DNA from: Flammeovirgaceae bacterium UBA2371
GTDB taxonomy: Bacteria > Bacteroidota > Bacteroidia > Cytophagales > Cyclobacteriaceae
Reading direction: 5' to 3'
Length of the DNA: 64,000 nt
NCBI GenBank assembly: GCA_002345965.1
Contig: DDTF01000064.1
Location: 14,039-78,038 of the forward strand
How positions within the stretch are numbered: position 1 is the stretch's first letter; every line of letters begins with the position of its first letter. The translations under genes were made by a program, and so were the position numbers. Below are positions 17,216-26,154 of the stretch, one piece after another. Under the pieces are notes generated by a model. That model worked only from the letters and a program-made list of their open reading frames with translations, was not told the DNA's origin and did no database searches.

Positions 17216-19891
17216 ATGATAAAGCAGCTCACCAGCATTCTATTAGGCCTTTTGTTATTTAGTTCTGCTGAAGCGCAATTGAGTGGAGTAATTACCGATG
17301 TAAGCAATAAGAAGCCAACCCGGAACGCCATTGTTTTTATCAACAACACAACGCTTCATCACACCACCAACTCGGATGGCGCATTTGAAATCAACGGCCT
17401 TCAACCGGGCTTCTATGATTTAGTAGTATACCATCCCAAGTATCAAATGTTCAAATCCTCCCTGCAGGTACAGTCCAACAAAGCCTACCAGCTGAACCTG
17501 GGCATTACCCCACTGGAAGAAAAACCCAAAGGCACTAAACAGGAAGAGGAATGGGATCTCAATCTGGAATGGTTCATCAATGGACTGGTTGGTTCTGACA
17601 TTAACACAGCCGCATGCAAGATCATAAATGAAAAAGTACTCTCCTTCCAACGCGATGGCGATCAGCTGACTGCCACAGCAACAGCACCCATCATTATAGA
17701 AAACAATGCGCTGGGTTATAAAATCACCTACTACCTCCAGTCTTTCAAGGCCAGCACATCTGCTGCCGATATTCAGGGCATGGCACAATATGAAGAGCTT
17801 GTTTCTGAGGATTACCTTACAAACAACGAATGGAACAGAAACAGGCAAAAAGCATACTGGGGATCATTGCGGCATCTGTTTCAGTCGATGGTGAATGGCA
17901 ATCTGAACAGCGAGGGATTTGAGCTCTACGATGAAAACGGAAAATCCATAGCCAATGCGTCTTTGGTCAGTCCTGGCAAAATCAGCGGATATTATCACAT
18001 TGAATTACCCAACGTCACCAAAGTAGTTTATACCATTGCAGCAGGTGCTGATGGTGATATCAAAAACGAAACCGGAAAAATATCCACACTCACCAAAAAC
18101 GGTTCTGTGGATGTAACGGCTGAAGGCGTATTGCTGAACAATAATTCCGTAACCATAGATGGCGCCATGCGTCATCGTGGGCTCGCCTCCACTGCCCCCA
18201 TCAACTATAGCTCTGAGACAGGCATTGAAGCTGAAAAACTCGACTGGCAGAATTTCAGTTTGTTGCGGGAAAAGGTTTACCTGCATACTGACCGAGACTA
18301 CTATTATCCCCGGGAGACCATCTGGTTCAAGGCCTACATGGGGTACAGCATGCCCCTGCTTCGGGATACACTCAGCAGGTTATTGTATGTGGAGATGGTC
18401 TCTCCAACGGGAGAAATACTGAGCACCAAGAACGTCAGGATCAGAAACGGATTTGGCTGGGGAGAATTTGTAGTTCCTCATGCGCTTGCAGCAGGCGAAT
18501 ACTACCTGCGCGCCTACACCAATTGGATGCGCAACTATGGAAAAGATTTGTACACTAAACCTGTGCCCATTCTCTCCTACGATCAAAATGTAAGAATACC
18601 AGAAAGCGAAACCCTGGAAACAGGAACCATTAAAGTGATTCCTGATAAGACTACGTACAAGACCAGAGACAAAATAACTTTGACGGTTTCCCTGGAAGAC
18701 AAAGCTGCACTGCCTGCTAATTTTTCCATCTCCATTACCGATGCAGAAACGGCCATACCACTCTCGCAGATAGCGCGCATTACTACACCCGGACTGCTGG
18801 AAGTAAAATTGGGTGAGGCCAAAAACGAATACTTTGAAAGCATCGAACATTTTATGGAACGGGGCCTCAGCTTCCGGGGACAGGTAGTGGATAACAAAGG
18901 AACACCATCCCCCGCTCAGGTAGACATCGTGCAAGGAAATATGGACAATCTCATTTCCATGGAGACCGACCTGCAAGGCAACTTCCTGGTAACCGGCCTT
19001 GATTTTATGGACAGCCTCAACTTTGCCTTCAAGTCCTCCAATGCAAAAGGGAAAACCTTCGGCAAGGTAGAACTGCTGGACAAGGACATGCCCCCATTTA
19101 ACTACAACAAACCCAAACTCAACCTGGATTTAAAAAGTGAGGACGCTTTGCAACGCGTGCAAAACACGTACGAGCTGGACATGAATACCATCCTGCTCAA
19201 CGAGGTGGTGATCGAAGACAAATCGCTCCAGGCTGAGGAGAAGCTGGCCGCCAAAGTATATGGTAAACCCGACTACGTAGTAAAGGGAAAAGACATGGCA
19301 GGCACCACTGCCGGCATCAATCCACTCATCGGTTTGCAAGGTAGGGTTCCAGGTCTTCAGGTCACGGAATATTATGACGATAACAGCATCAGACGTGTGC
19401 GTGTGAAAATACGAGGAGGCACCTCCAGCATTTCCGGCAACACCGACCCATTGATTTTGGTGGATGGTGTACCCTGGGATGTGGAAGGATTGATGGGGTT
19501 GCCTCCCAGTGCCATCGATTATGTTGAAGTAATCACAAGAGGTGTGTCTACGTTTGGTACAAGAGGAGCCAATGGAGTAATTGCCATCTATACCAAAAAG
19601 GGCCCTGATGATGCACAAGCACGCACCGACTACCTCTCTTACAAAGTAGGTGGCTACACCAGGCCACGACCGTTCAGTCAGCCCGACTATAGCGAGAAAA
19701 ACGCAAACAACCGTGCTGACTTCAGAACTACCATCTTCTGGGGTCCCAACCTCAACCTCAGTGCGAATAATCCAACCATAGTGGAGTGTTATGCAGCAGA
19801 CGTACCCACCCGCTATCGCATTGTGGTAGAAGGGATGACCGCAGAAGGCAAACCCTTCAGAGGAGTTTCCTTTGTTACCATTACCAGGTAA
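17216..19891 (+). CDS. Paralogue of the preceding barrel-less plug protein
   Basis: An 891-residue secreted protein with the same domain order as its upstream neighbour: signal peptide (ending near SSAEAQ), CarboxypepD_reg-like domain (about 21-100), MG2-like segment from about 353 (YLHTDRDYYYPRETIWFKA), a YLRAYTNWMRNYG motif shared by both copies, and a SusC-type plug at about 689-805 (GLQGRVPGL, ILVDGVPWDV, VEVITRGVSTFGTRGANGVIAIYTKK), ending in RYRIVVEGMTAEGKPFRG. Only 54 bases separate the genes, so they are probably co-transcribed. The copies are clearly diverged along their length, which points to an old duplication with both kept. No barrel follows the plug. Confidence 0.8.
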   Translation: MIKQLTSILLGLLLFSSAEAQLSGVITDVSNKKPTRNAIVFINNTTLHHTTNSDGAFEINGLQPGFYDLVVYHPKYQMFKSSLQVQSNKAYQLNLGITPLEEKPKGTKQEEEWDLNLEWFINGLVGSDINTAACKIINEKVLSFQRDGDQLTATATAPIIIENNALGYKITYYLQSFKASTSAADIQGMAQYEELVSEDYLTNNEWNRNRQKAYWGSLRHLFQSMVNGNLNSEGFELYDENGKSIANASLVSPGKISGYYHIELPNVTKVVYTIAAGADGDIKNETGKISTLTKNGSVDVTAEGVLLNNNSVTIDGAMRHRGLASTAPINYSSETGIEAEKLDWQNFSLLREKVYLHTDRDYYYPRETIWFKAYMGYSMPLLRDTLSRLLYVEMVSPTGEILSTKNVRIRNGFGWGEFVVPHALAAGEYYLRAYTNWMRNYGKDLYTKPVPILSYDQNVRIPESETLETGTIKVIPDKTTYKTRDKITLTVSLEDKAALPANFSISITDAETAIPLSQIARITTPGLLEVKLGEAKNEYFESIEHFMERGLSFRGQVVDNKGTPSPAQVDIVQGNMDNLISMETDLQGNFLVTGLDFMDSLNFAFKSSNAKGKTFGKVELLDKDMPPFNYNKPKLNLDLKSEDALQRVQNTYELDMNTILLNEVVIEDKSLQAEEKLAAKVYGKPDYVVKGKDMAGTTAGINPLIGLQGRVPGLQVTEYYDDNSIRRVRVKIRGGTSSISGNTDPLILVDGVPWDVEGLMGLPPSAIDYVEVITRGVSTFGTRGANGVIAIYTKKGPDDAQARTDYLSYKVGGYTRPRPFSQPDYSEKNANNRADFRTTIFWGPNLNLSANNPTIVECYAADVPTRYRIVVEGMTAEGKPFRGVSFVTITR

Positions 19892-19933
19892 AACACCACG
19901 GGATATCCAATCTTCTGCCCTATTTTTGTGCTG

Positions 19934-21304
19934 ATGTCCACTCCTGCAACTGACGATACCATCATTGCACTGGCCACACCGCAAGGTGTAGGCGCCATTT
20001 CCGTCATACGTTTGTCGGGAGGTGATGCCATTGCCATCACCCAATCCCTGTTCAAAGGCAAGGACCTGACACAACAAGCCTCTCATACGCTACATCTGGG
20101 TACGCTTCAGGATGAAGGTCGCCTCATTGATGAAGTGCTGGTGGCAGTATTTCATGCGCCACATTCCTTCACCACCGAAAATGCCGTTGAGATTTCCTGT
20201 CATGGTTCACCCCTTATCGTCAAAGAGATCATCAAGGCCTTTTTAAAAAAAGGTGCACGGCTGGCAGGACCCGGTGAGTTTACCAAGCGCGCTTTTCTTC
20301 ATGGAAGGTTTGACCTGGCACAGGCAGAAGCCGTGGCCGACCTTATCAATGCTGAAACCGACAATGCAAGACAAGCCGCATTGAATCAGATGCGCGGTGG
20401 CTTTTCCAAAGAGATCAATAAGCTGCGTGAAGAACTCATCCATTTTGCTTCCCTTATAGAACTCGAGCTTGACTTTGGAGAAGAAGATGTAGAGTTTGCC
20501 AAACGCAGTGATCTAAAGAAATTGATTTTTCAGATTCAAGGATACCTGACCTCTCTGATTCAATCCTTTGATCAGGGCAACGTGATCAAAAACGGAGTAC
20601 CTACTGTAATTGCAGGCAAACCCAATGCGGGCAAGTCCACCCTGCTGAATGTATTGCTCAACGAAGAGAAAGCCATCGTCTCCGACATTGCCGGTACCAC
20701 CCGCGACAGCATAGAAGATGAAATTGTATTGGGAGGCATCAACTTCAGGTTCATCGATACGGCAGGCCTGCGCGAAACAGAAGATGTAATCGAGGCCATG
20801 GGGGTAGCTCGCGCTTACGACAAAATGAAGAAAGCTTCGCTCATCATCTATCTGGTGGATTTAACCAACACCACATTGGGGGAGATCAATGCAGAAATGC
20901 AAAAGCTGACCGAGTTGGGCATTCCCTACATCAAGGTGGGTAATAAGCTGGACAAGGCCGATGCCAGATTGGTTCAACAACTAGAGAAGGAAGGATTTAT
21001 TTTTATTTCTGCCAAGCGAGGCGATCATATGGAGGCCTTGAAAGAGAAGATTCTCTCATTATTTGAAATACAAAATGTAAAAACAGGAGATGTATTGGTA
21101 ACCAACCTGCGCCATTACCAAAACCTGTTGCAAACCAATGAGTCCCTCACACGCGTGCTGGAAGGCATGGACTCAGGGGTGACGGGTGACTTTCTGGCCA
21201 TGGACATCCGTCAATCGCTGCACTACCTGGGCGAGATTACAGGTAGCATAACCACTGAAGATCTTTTAGACAACATCTTCAGTAAGTTCTGTATCGGAAA
21301 GTAG
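19934..21304 (+). CDS. mnmE: tRNA uridine-5-carboxymethylaminomethyl modification GTPase
   Basis: A 456-residue protein. The N-terminal folate-binding domain begins DTIIALATPQGVGAISVIRLSG. A G domain is inserted in the helical domain with G1 GKPNAGKSTLLN, G3 DTAGLRETED and G4 NKLD, and the C-terminus is the catalytic FCIGK motif. With MnmG it modifies U34 of certain tRNAs. All diagnostic motifs are intact and the length is standard. ATG at 19934 was chosen over an upstream GTG. A TATTTTTG sequence ends six bases before the ATG; if it were a promoter box the transcript would be nearly leaderless, so it may be chance. Confidence 0.96.
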   Translation: MSTPATDDTIIALATPQGVGAISVIRLSGGDAIAITQSLFKGKDLTQQASHTLHLGTLQDEGRLIDEVLVAVFHAPHSFTTENAVEISCHGSPLIVKEIIKAFLKKGARLAGPGEFTKRAFLHGRFDLAQAEAVADLINAETDNARQAALNQMRGGFSKEINKLREELIHFASLIELELDFGEEDVEFAKRSDLKKLIFQIQGYLTSLIQSFDQGNVIKNGVPTVIAGKPNAGKSTLLNVLLNEEKAIVSDIAGTTRDSIEDEIVLGGINFRFIDTAGLRETEDVIEAMGVARAYDKMKKASLIIYLVDLTNTTLGEINAEMQKLTELGIPYIKVGNKLDKADARLVQQLEKEGFIFISAKRGDHMEALKEKILSLFEIQNVKTGDVLVTNLRHYQNLLQTNESLTRVLEGMDSGVTGDFLAMDIRQSLHYLGEITGSITTEDLLDNIFSKFCIGK

Positions 21305-21471
21305 TCGCTAAAGTGGTTTCACCCATTATTCTGGAATTGAATCCAGGTCTTATGGCCTCAGATACCTGAACAATCATTCTCCTATCCCTCCTTAGTGCTT
21401 CCTGCTATTGCTGGCAAAATCGGCAAAAACAGTTGGTTCCGGAAAAGTCATTTTAGGATTTGGTAGGAGGA

Positions 21472-21867
21472 TCAGGACTTAATGGCCAGTCTGAAACTGA
21501 AAAGGGCAAGCAACGCTGTCAGGGGTGTGAAAATAATTTTTTCCAGTCCGTTGTTGGAGAGCAGGTTGCCCACAGTATTCAAAAGAAAGAGCAGGAACAT
21601 GATCCAAAAGCCAATCCTTAAAACGTTTTCATTGACCTTGAGTTGTATCCTACCCAGGCTAAGGGCTACCCATGTCACCATCACCAGGTTAAGTAACAAT
21701 GACACCGCTTCAAACTTCAACATCTGATTGACGTTTTGCAGTCTGCCGCCCCAAACGATTTGGTAAGGGATCACCCCGGTAATAACCAGCAGGTGAAATA
21801 CAATAATCGAAGAAAGGATTGCCAATAACCCTTTAGCTGCTATCTGTTTGGTCATCCAATAATTCAT
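21472..21867 (-). CDS. Small membrane protein coupled to the GAPDH-like gene
   Basis: A 131-residue protein with four hydrophobic segments (about 15-35, 45-68, 80-100 and 108-128) and few charged residues. I do not recognise the family. The ATG at 21867 lies seven bases past the stop of the upstream dehydrogenase gene, so the two are very likely one operon with coupled translation. The 167 bases between it and mnmE hold no gene. Confidence 0.6.
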   Translation of the reverse strand: MNYWMTKQIAAKGLLAILSSIIVFHLLVITGVIPYQIVWGGRLQNVNQMLKFEAVSLLLNLVMVTWVALSLGRIQLKVNENVLRIGFWIMFLLFLLNTVGNLLSNNGLEKIIFTPLTALLALFSFRLAIKS

Positions 21868-21873
21868 GATCAA

Positions 21874-22863
21874 CTATTCAATGTTATTAAGCCGGTTGGA
21901 CCAATCGTACAACCTGTTGGAAAATCCCCATTCGTTGTCGAACCACACCATAAGTTTAACATGATTGTCCATTACCTGTACAAATTCTCCATCAATTGTT
22001 AGTGAATGGGGGTCGTTAATGATATCGGAAGAAACGATAGGGTCATGGGTCACCTGCATTATCCTTGCCATCTGTTGTTGTTTTTGTTTCAGGTGCTCTA
22101 CCATTTGGGCACTGCTGGCTGGAGGAGTGGCCAGCATAAAAGTCATGTCGGCCAGCACGCCACAAGGAACGGGTACGCGTGAGGTGATGGAGGAAATGTG
22201 GTCCTTCATCCCCGGGAAAAGCCGCTGCAAACTTAAGTCCAGGTTGATATGCAAGGGTATGATGTTATCTGCAGCAGCCCTGGTTCTTCTCAGTTCCGGA
22301 TAGTAGGAATCGAGAATATTCTGACGTGATGAATACGCATGAATGACGTTGACGTACAACGACCGGGGTGAAAAATCTTGCAAAGCTTTCACCAAAGGAG
22401 CTGTTCCATTGACCGTGCAACTGCCGATTGAAAATATCTTTTCCTTTTGGTAATCTGCTTCGTTTACCCCTTCAATATAAAGCGGAATATCCGTACCTCC
22501 GGAGGTGGTGAGCAGGCAGCGTTTCACCCCCGCGCGCAAGTGGGCTTCCAGGTCGGCTTTTTTTGTAAATATACCGGTGGCCTCTACCACCGTGTCTACC
22601 TGGGCTTTACCCCATGGAATATTTTCCGGACGGTCGTGCTGATGCACTTCAATGGTATGCCCATTCACTTCTATTCCTCCGGCCGTTTCGTTAATTTTTA
22701 CCCCGAGATTTCCCCTCACGGTATCATACTGAAGCAGGTAGATGAGGTGTGTTTTTGGCATAATGTCATTGATGACTTTGAGTTGCTCCAAAGCCTTATT
22801 CTGCCACAGTACCCTGAAAAAGGTTCTGCCAATTCTCCCCATGCCATTGATGCCGAGCTTCAT
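21874..22863 (-). CDS. Glyceraldehyde-3-phosphate dehydrogenase family, erythrose-4-phosphate-dehydrogenase-like
   Basis: A 329-residue NAD-dependent phosphorylating aldehyde dehydrogenase. It has the Rossmann start KLGINGMGRIGRTFFR, catalytic Cys149 in SIGSCTVNGTAP and His175 in VIHAY. Two details depart from ordinary GAPDH: SIGSCTVNG replaces SNASCTTNC, and the segment DSYYPELRRTRAAADNIIP resembles the DAYHPDLRRTRAASQSIIP region of E. coli Epd, which oxidises erythrose 4-phosphate for pyridoxal phosphate synthesis. It may therefore be an Epd-like or second GAPDH rather than the main glycolytic enzyme. Both readings are open. Confidence 0.85.
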   Translation of the reverse strand: MKLGINGMGRIGRTFFRVLWQNKALEQLKVINDIMPKTHLIYLLQYDTVRGNLGVKINETAGGIEVNGHTIEVHQHDRPENIPWGKAQVDTVVEATGIFTKKADLEAHLRAGVKRCLLTTSGGTDIPLYIEGVNEADYQKEKIFSIGSCTVNGTAPLVKALQDFSPRSLYVNVIHAYSSRQNILDSYYPELRRTRAAADNIIPLHINLDLSLQRLFPGMKDHISSITSRVPVPCGVLADMTFMLATPPASSAQMVEHLKQKQQQMARIMQVTHDPIVSSDIINDPHSLTIDGEFVQVMDNHVKLMVWFDNEWGFSNRLYDWSNRLNNIE

Positions 22864-23009
22864 GCCTTCTGTAATTTAATGAGATGCAAATATGCACATC
22901 CTAATTGGCGGATGAAAGTGATCATTTTACACTGAATTCTTTAAACAAATACTGGTTATCCTCCATTGCAGATGAATTGTTCCGACAAGCAGGAATAACT
23001 AAAATTTGG

Positions 23010-24149
23010 TTATTTCAGTTCACCCAAATTTGGTATGGTCAATTCAAAGGTACTTCCAACACCGAAAGTTGAAGTAGCATGTATGGTGCCCTTTAGTTTT
23101 TGGAGGGTTTCTTTCACTAGGTATAACCCCAAGCCTGCGCCATCGCTTTGCTCGGTGCCCCGGAAAAACATCTTAAAGACATTGGGCAACAGTTTTTCAT
23201 CGATACCAATGCCATTGTCTTCAAATTTTATTCGCGCTTCGTTTTCATTTACGTTCAACGTTATGAAGAGCAAGGATTTTCTTTTTGGATTACGGTACTT
23301 AATGGCATTGGACAACAGGTTTTCACACACCACAGACAGTCGATGGCCATCAGAAAAGAAAGGTGAATGCATACTTCTGCATTCAATTTTGATATCCATA
23401 TCACTGAAGCCATCCAAAAATTCTATTTTCTGCATGCAGCTTTTGAGCACCAGCATGAAGTCTACCTGAGTGGGCGTTACCTCACTTCTTGCATTGCGTG
23501 AGTAGGCCAAGATCTCCTTGAGCGTTCCATCCAGTTTTTTGATGCTTTTTTCCATCATGTTAAAATACTCGTCATAAACAGGATCACGCGGACGTTCGTC
23601 CATTCTGGATATATTGAGTAATCCCAATATGGAAAGCAAAGGTGCTCTCAGGTCGTGCGACACGCTGTACACAAAGCTGTCGAGTTCCTGATTGATCTTA
23701 AGCAGTTCTTCATTTTGACCCCTAAGTGCAAGTTCTGCCTCCAGTCGCTGTGATTGCAGTTTGCGTTGAGTAAGTGAATTGGTAATGGCCGTGGGAAGTC
23801 GTTGCAGGCTTGATTTTAATATATAATCATCCACTCCCTCCTTCAATTTCGTAATGGCAAACTCATCAGATACTGAACCTGTCACCAGGATAAAGGGTAT
23901 CGATATCCCCAACCTTCTGCATAATTTCAATGCTTCGGAAGAATTGAATTGTGGTAAGGAATGGTCAGAGAGAATGACGTCAAAGGAATGCGAACGGATG
24001 GCCTGAAAGAATTCCTCTTTGGTATCCACCCTTACCAATTCAAATCGCAATCCCTCTTTTTTTAGCACGCGTGCCACCAGCTCCGCATCTTCCGCTACGT
24101 CTTCCAGGAATAGAATTTTCAATGCTCTGTTAAATGGTTGTTCACTCAT
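23010..24149 (-). CDS. Response regulator / histidine kinase hybrid (receiver first)
   Basis: A 379-residue soluble protein. An N-terminal receiver (about 10-125) has Asp62 in ILSDHSLP and Lys112 in ILKSSL, followed by a coiled linker, then HisKA with YSVSHDLRAPLLSI (His165) and a HATPase domain (N box ENLLSNAIKYRNP, G1 DNGIGI, G2 GAGLGLYLVKETL). The receiver-kinase order suggests a relay member that is itself regulated by phosphorylation. The ATG at 24149 overlaps the stop of the upstream receiver gene (ATGA). It is the last gene of a three-gene operon. Confidence 0.9.
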   Translation of the reverse strand: MSEQPFNRALKILFLEDVAEDAELVARVLKKEGLRFELVRVDTKEEFFQAIRSHSFDVILSDHSLPQFNSSEALKLCRRLGISIPFILVTGSVSDEFAITKLKEGVDDYILKSSLQRLPTAITNSLTQRKLQSQRLEAELALRGQNEELLKINQELDSFVYSVSHDLRAPLLSILGLLNISRMDERPRDPVYDEYFNMMEKSIKKLDGTLKEILAYSRNARSEVTPTQVDFMLVLKSCMQKIEFLDGFSDMDIKIECRSMHSPFFSDGHRLSVVCENLLSNAIKYRNPKRKSLLFITLNVNENEARIKFEDNGIGIDEKLLPNVFKMFFRGTEQSDGAGLGLYLVKETLQKLKGTIHATSTFGVGSTFELTIPNLGELK

Positions 24150-24571
24150 CTTGGTGGTTGATTTAGTAATAACCAAAACATTCCCAGTTGGTCTACTGCG
24201 TCCAGAAATTTATCAAACTGTACCGGCTTCACGATATAGGCATTTACACCCAGGTTATAGGATTCAATTACATCCTTTTCCTCCTTAGAAGAGGTAAGCA
24301 TCACCACAGGTATCACTTTTTTTTCCGGATCGCTTTTAATTCTCTTCAGCACCTGTATACCATCAATCTTTGGCATTTTCAAATCCAACAGAATCAGTTT
24401 GGGGTAGTTGTTGTTTCCCTCTTTAAAAAGGTAATTCAGTGCCTCTTCACTGTCGCTTATGTGCAACAAGTTATTGGCCAGGTTTCGTTTCTTCAGTGCC
24501 CTGATGGCCAATTCGGCATCATCATGATTGTCTTCAATGAGTAGTATTTCTACCTGCTGATGGTTCATCAT
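24146..24571 (-). CDS. Single-domain response regulator, Rcp1-like
   Basis: A 141-residue receiver without output domain: acidic pair at 13-14, phosphoacceptor Asp63 in ILLDLKMPKIDG, switch Thr in MLTSSKEEKD and Lys in YIVKPVQFDKF. The phrase KMPKIDGIQVLKRIKSD and the loop after the third strand are typical of Rcp1-type regulators that pair with phytochrome-like kinases in relays. It overlaps both neighbours by ATGA, so the three proteins are co-translated and likely form one pathway. Confidence 0.92.
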   Translation of the reverse strand: MMNHQQVEILLIEDNHDDAELAIRALKKRNLANNLLHISDSEEALNYLFKEGNNNYPKLILLDLKMPKIDGIQVLKRIKSDPEKKVIPVVMLTSSKEEKDVIESYNLGVNAYIVKPVQFDKFLDAVDQLGMFWLLLNQPPR

Positions 24572-25905
24572 ATCGTTGGATTACTTAAATAAAAAAAGAA
24601 ACTGGCTCCCTGGTTTACTTCCGCTTCTGCCCATATTTTTCCTTTGTGTTTTGTGATGATGCGCTGCACCAGTGCCAGTCCTACGCCAGTGCCTTCAAAC
24701 TCCTGGTTGTTGTGCAGACGTTGAAATACTTTAAAGAGTTTATCACTGTATTTCATATCAAAGCCTACCCCATTGTCTTTCACAAAGTACACCATGTTGC
24801 CTTTATGGGAGTAATTACCAATTTGAATAGTAGCTTCAGGATTGTTGCGCGTGTATTTGAGGGCATTCGAAATCAGGTTGACCCACACCTGCCTGATCAT
24901 ACTCAGATCCCCTACGGTATGCTCAAGGGGTTGGATTTCCCACTTTACATTTCGGCTGTCGTGTACCGTCAACTCTCCGATAATTTCTGTAACCAATCCC
25001 CGCGTTTCAATCTTTGAATAACTCAGCTGCTTTCTCCCCAAACGTGAAAAGTCCAGCAAGTCATCAATCAGCTGGCCCATTCGGCTGGCATTGCGCATGA
25101 TTATTCCCAACAGGCGATTGCTTTCCTGATCCATGGATGGACCATACTCTTCCTTAAGTACTTCCGCAAATCCTCGGATGGAACGCAGCGGGGCACGTAA
25201 GTCGTGAGAGACAGAATAGGTAAATGACTCCAGCTCTGAGTTAATCTGATGTGCTCGTTCTTCAGCCATTAACCTTGACCGGAAACTGTTATTGATGATA
25301 ACAAAGACTGCGAGCAATATCAGCATGGTGGTAACCATCAACACCATAAAAGTAGTTTCGAATGCTTTCATTTCGGCCTTGCTCTTGGCCACCCTGTTGA
25401 GGAGAAGAGAATTCTCCTCTGTACGAATAGAAGTAAGGATCGAGTTCACCTTTTGGGTTGATTTCATATTTTCCTCGCTGCTAAGAATATCTGCTGCTTC
25501 TCTTCTTGTTGAATTTTTCATTGCCTCTACTATTTTTTGATGCAATGACAATTTCTTCGTTCCGGCCACCACAAAACTATCCAACTTCACCTGTTGGCTC
25601 TCATTATCAGCGGTTAATGCCACTAATTTGTTATAGTGCTCGGCAGCTTTCTCCAACTCATGATTATACAATGTCAAATAAGTATTGTCTTGAGAGATAA
25701 TGTACTTGGCTATTAACTCCTCAACTTTTACAGCGTTGTTTTGTGTTTGCTCAATATGAATCAAAACCTCTGTAGTGTGGAATATGGCTTCCCTGGCAGC
25801 AAGAAACTGTTGGTTGTTGCGGTAGGAAAAATAGCCTAACCAGAGAAAAATAAACAAGGCCACAATAAAACCAAATAAAGCCCGCCTATCGATATACAAT
25901 TTCAT
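24568..25905 (-). CDS. Membrane sensor histidine kinase with CHASE3-like domain
   Basis: A 445-residue kinase. A transmembrane helix at about 10-26 and a second at about 183-206 flank a mostly helical extracytoplasmic domain of CHASE3 type (NNQQFLAAREAIFHTTEVLIHIEQTQ, later EENMKSTQKVNSI). The cytoplasmic part has HisKA with YSVSHDLRAPLRSIRGFAEVL (His234), as in phytochrome-type kinases, and a HATPase domain (N box VNLISNALKYTR, G1 DNGVGFD, G2 GTGVGLALVQRI). It is the first gene of the three-gene two-component operon. An inverted repeat lies about 60-80 bases upstream of the start. The signal is unknown. Confidence 0.9.
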   Translation of the reverse strand: MKLYIDRRALFGFIVALFIFLWLGYFSYRNNQQFLAAREAIFHTTEVLIHIEQTQNNAVKVEELIAKYIISQDNTYLTLYNHELEKAAEHYNKLVALTADNESQQVKLDSFVVAGTKKLSLHQKIVEAMKNSTRREAADILSSEENMKSTQKVNSILTSIRTEENSLLLNRVAKSKAEMKAFETTFMVLMVTTMLILLAVFVIINNSFRSRLMAEERAHQINSELESFTYSVSHDLRAPLRSIRGFAEVLKEEYGPSMDQESNRLLGIIMRNASRMGQLIDDLLDFSRLGRKQLSYSKIETRGLVTEIIGELTVHDSRNVKWEIQPLEHTVGDLSMIRQVWVNLISNALKYTRNNPEATIQIGNYSHKGNMVYFVKDNGVGFDMKYSDKLFKVFQRLHNNQEFEGTGVGLALVQRIITKHKGKIWAEAEVNQGASFFFYLSNPTI

Positions 25906-25966
25906 ATAACGTTCACCTCAATATCTTGACTTGGAACAGACTTCGGATTTAGCATTTCTAGCCATT

Positions 25967-25987
25967 GTAATTTATACACTAAATTAC
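25967..25987. repeat. Perfect inverted repeat upstream of the two-component operon
   Basis: GTAATTTA and TAAATTAC are perfect 8-base arms around a 5-base centre, 62-82 bases before the kinase start codon. Spacing and symmetry fit a dimeric repressor or activator site. AT-rich composition makes chance occurrence possible. Confidence 0.4.
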
Positions 25988-26105
25988 TAATAGGCCCACT
26001 TGATGTAATAAAGGTGTAAGGAAATAGAATTTATAAGATAAAACCTACCATCGAAGTGATGGACGGCTTATAGCATCCGTTATTTTGCTCTATTTAACCT
26101 AAAAA

Positions 26106-26133
26106 AAAGGCCCTGTTGTTCAACAGGGCCTTT
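26106..26133 (-). terminator. Rho-independent terminator of the DUF4382 lipoprotein gene
   Basis: A perfect 13-base-pair stem (AAAGGCCCTGTTG with CAACAGGGCCTTT) with a 2-base centre. Read on the minus strand it is followed by a run of T, 22 bases past the stop codon of the gene ending at 26155. Confidence 0.9.
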
Positions 26134-26154
26134 CAGCATGAAATACTTATGGGG

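Noticed and set aside
14321..19891. Annotating the two plug proteins as TonB-dependent receptors
   Set aside because: Both lack the C-terminal beta-barrel; only the plug resembles SusC/RagA receptors.
19130..20086. 318-residue minus-strand frame spanning the end of the second plug protein and the start of mnmE
   Set aside because: It runs antisense across two clearly real genes and encodes no recognisable domain.
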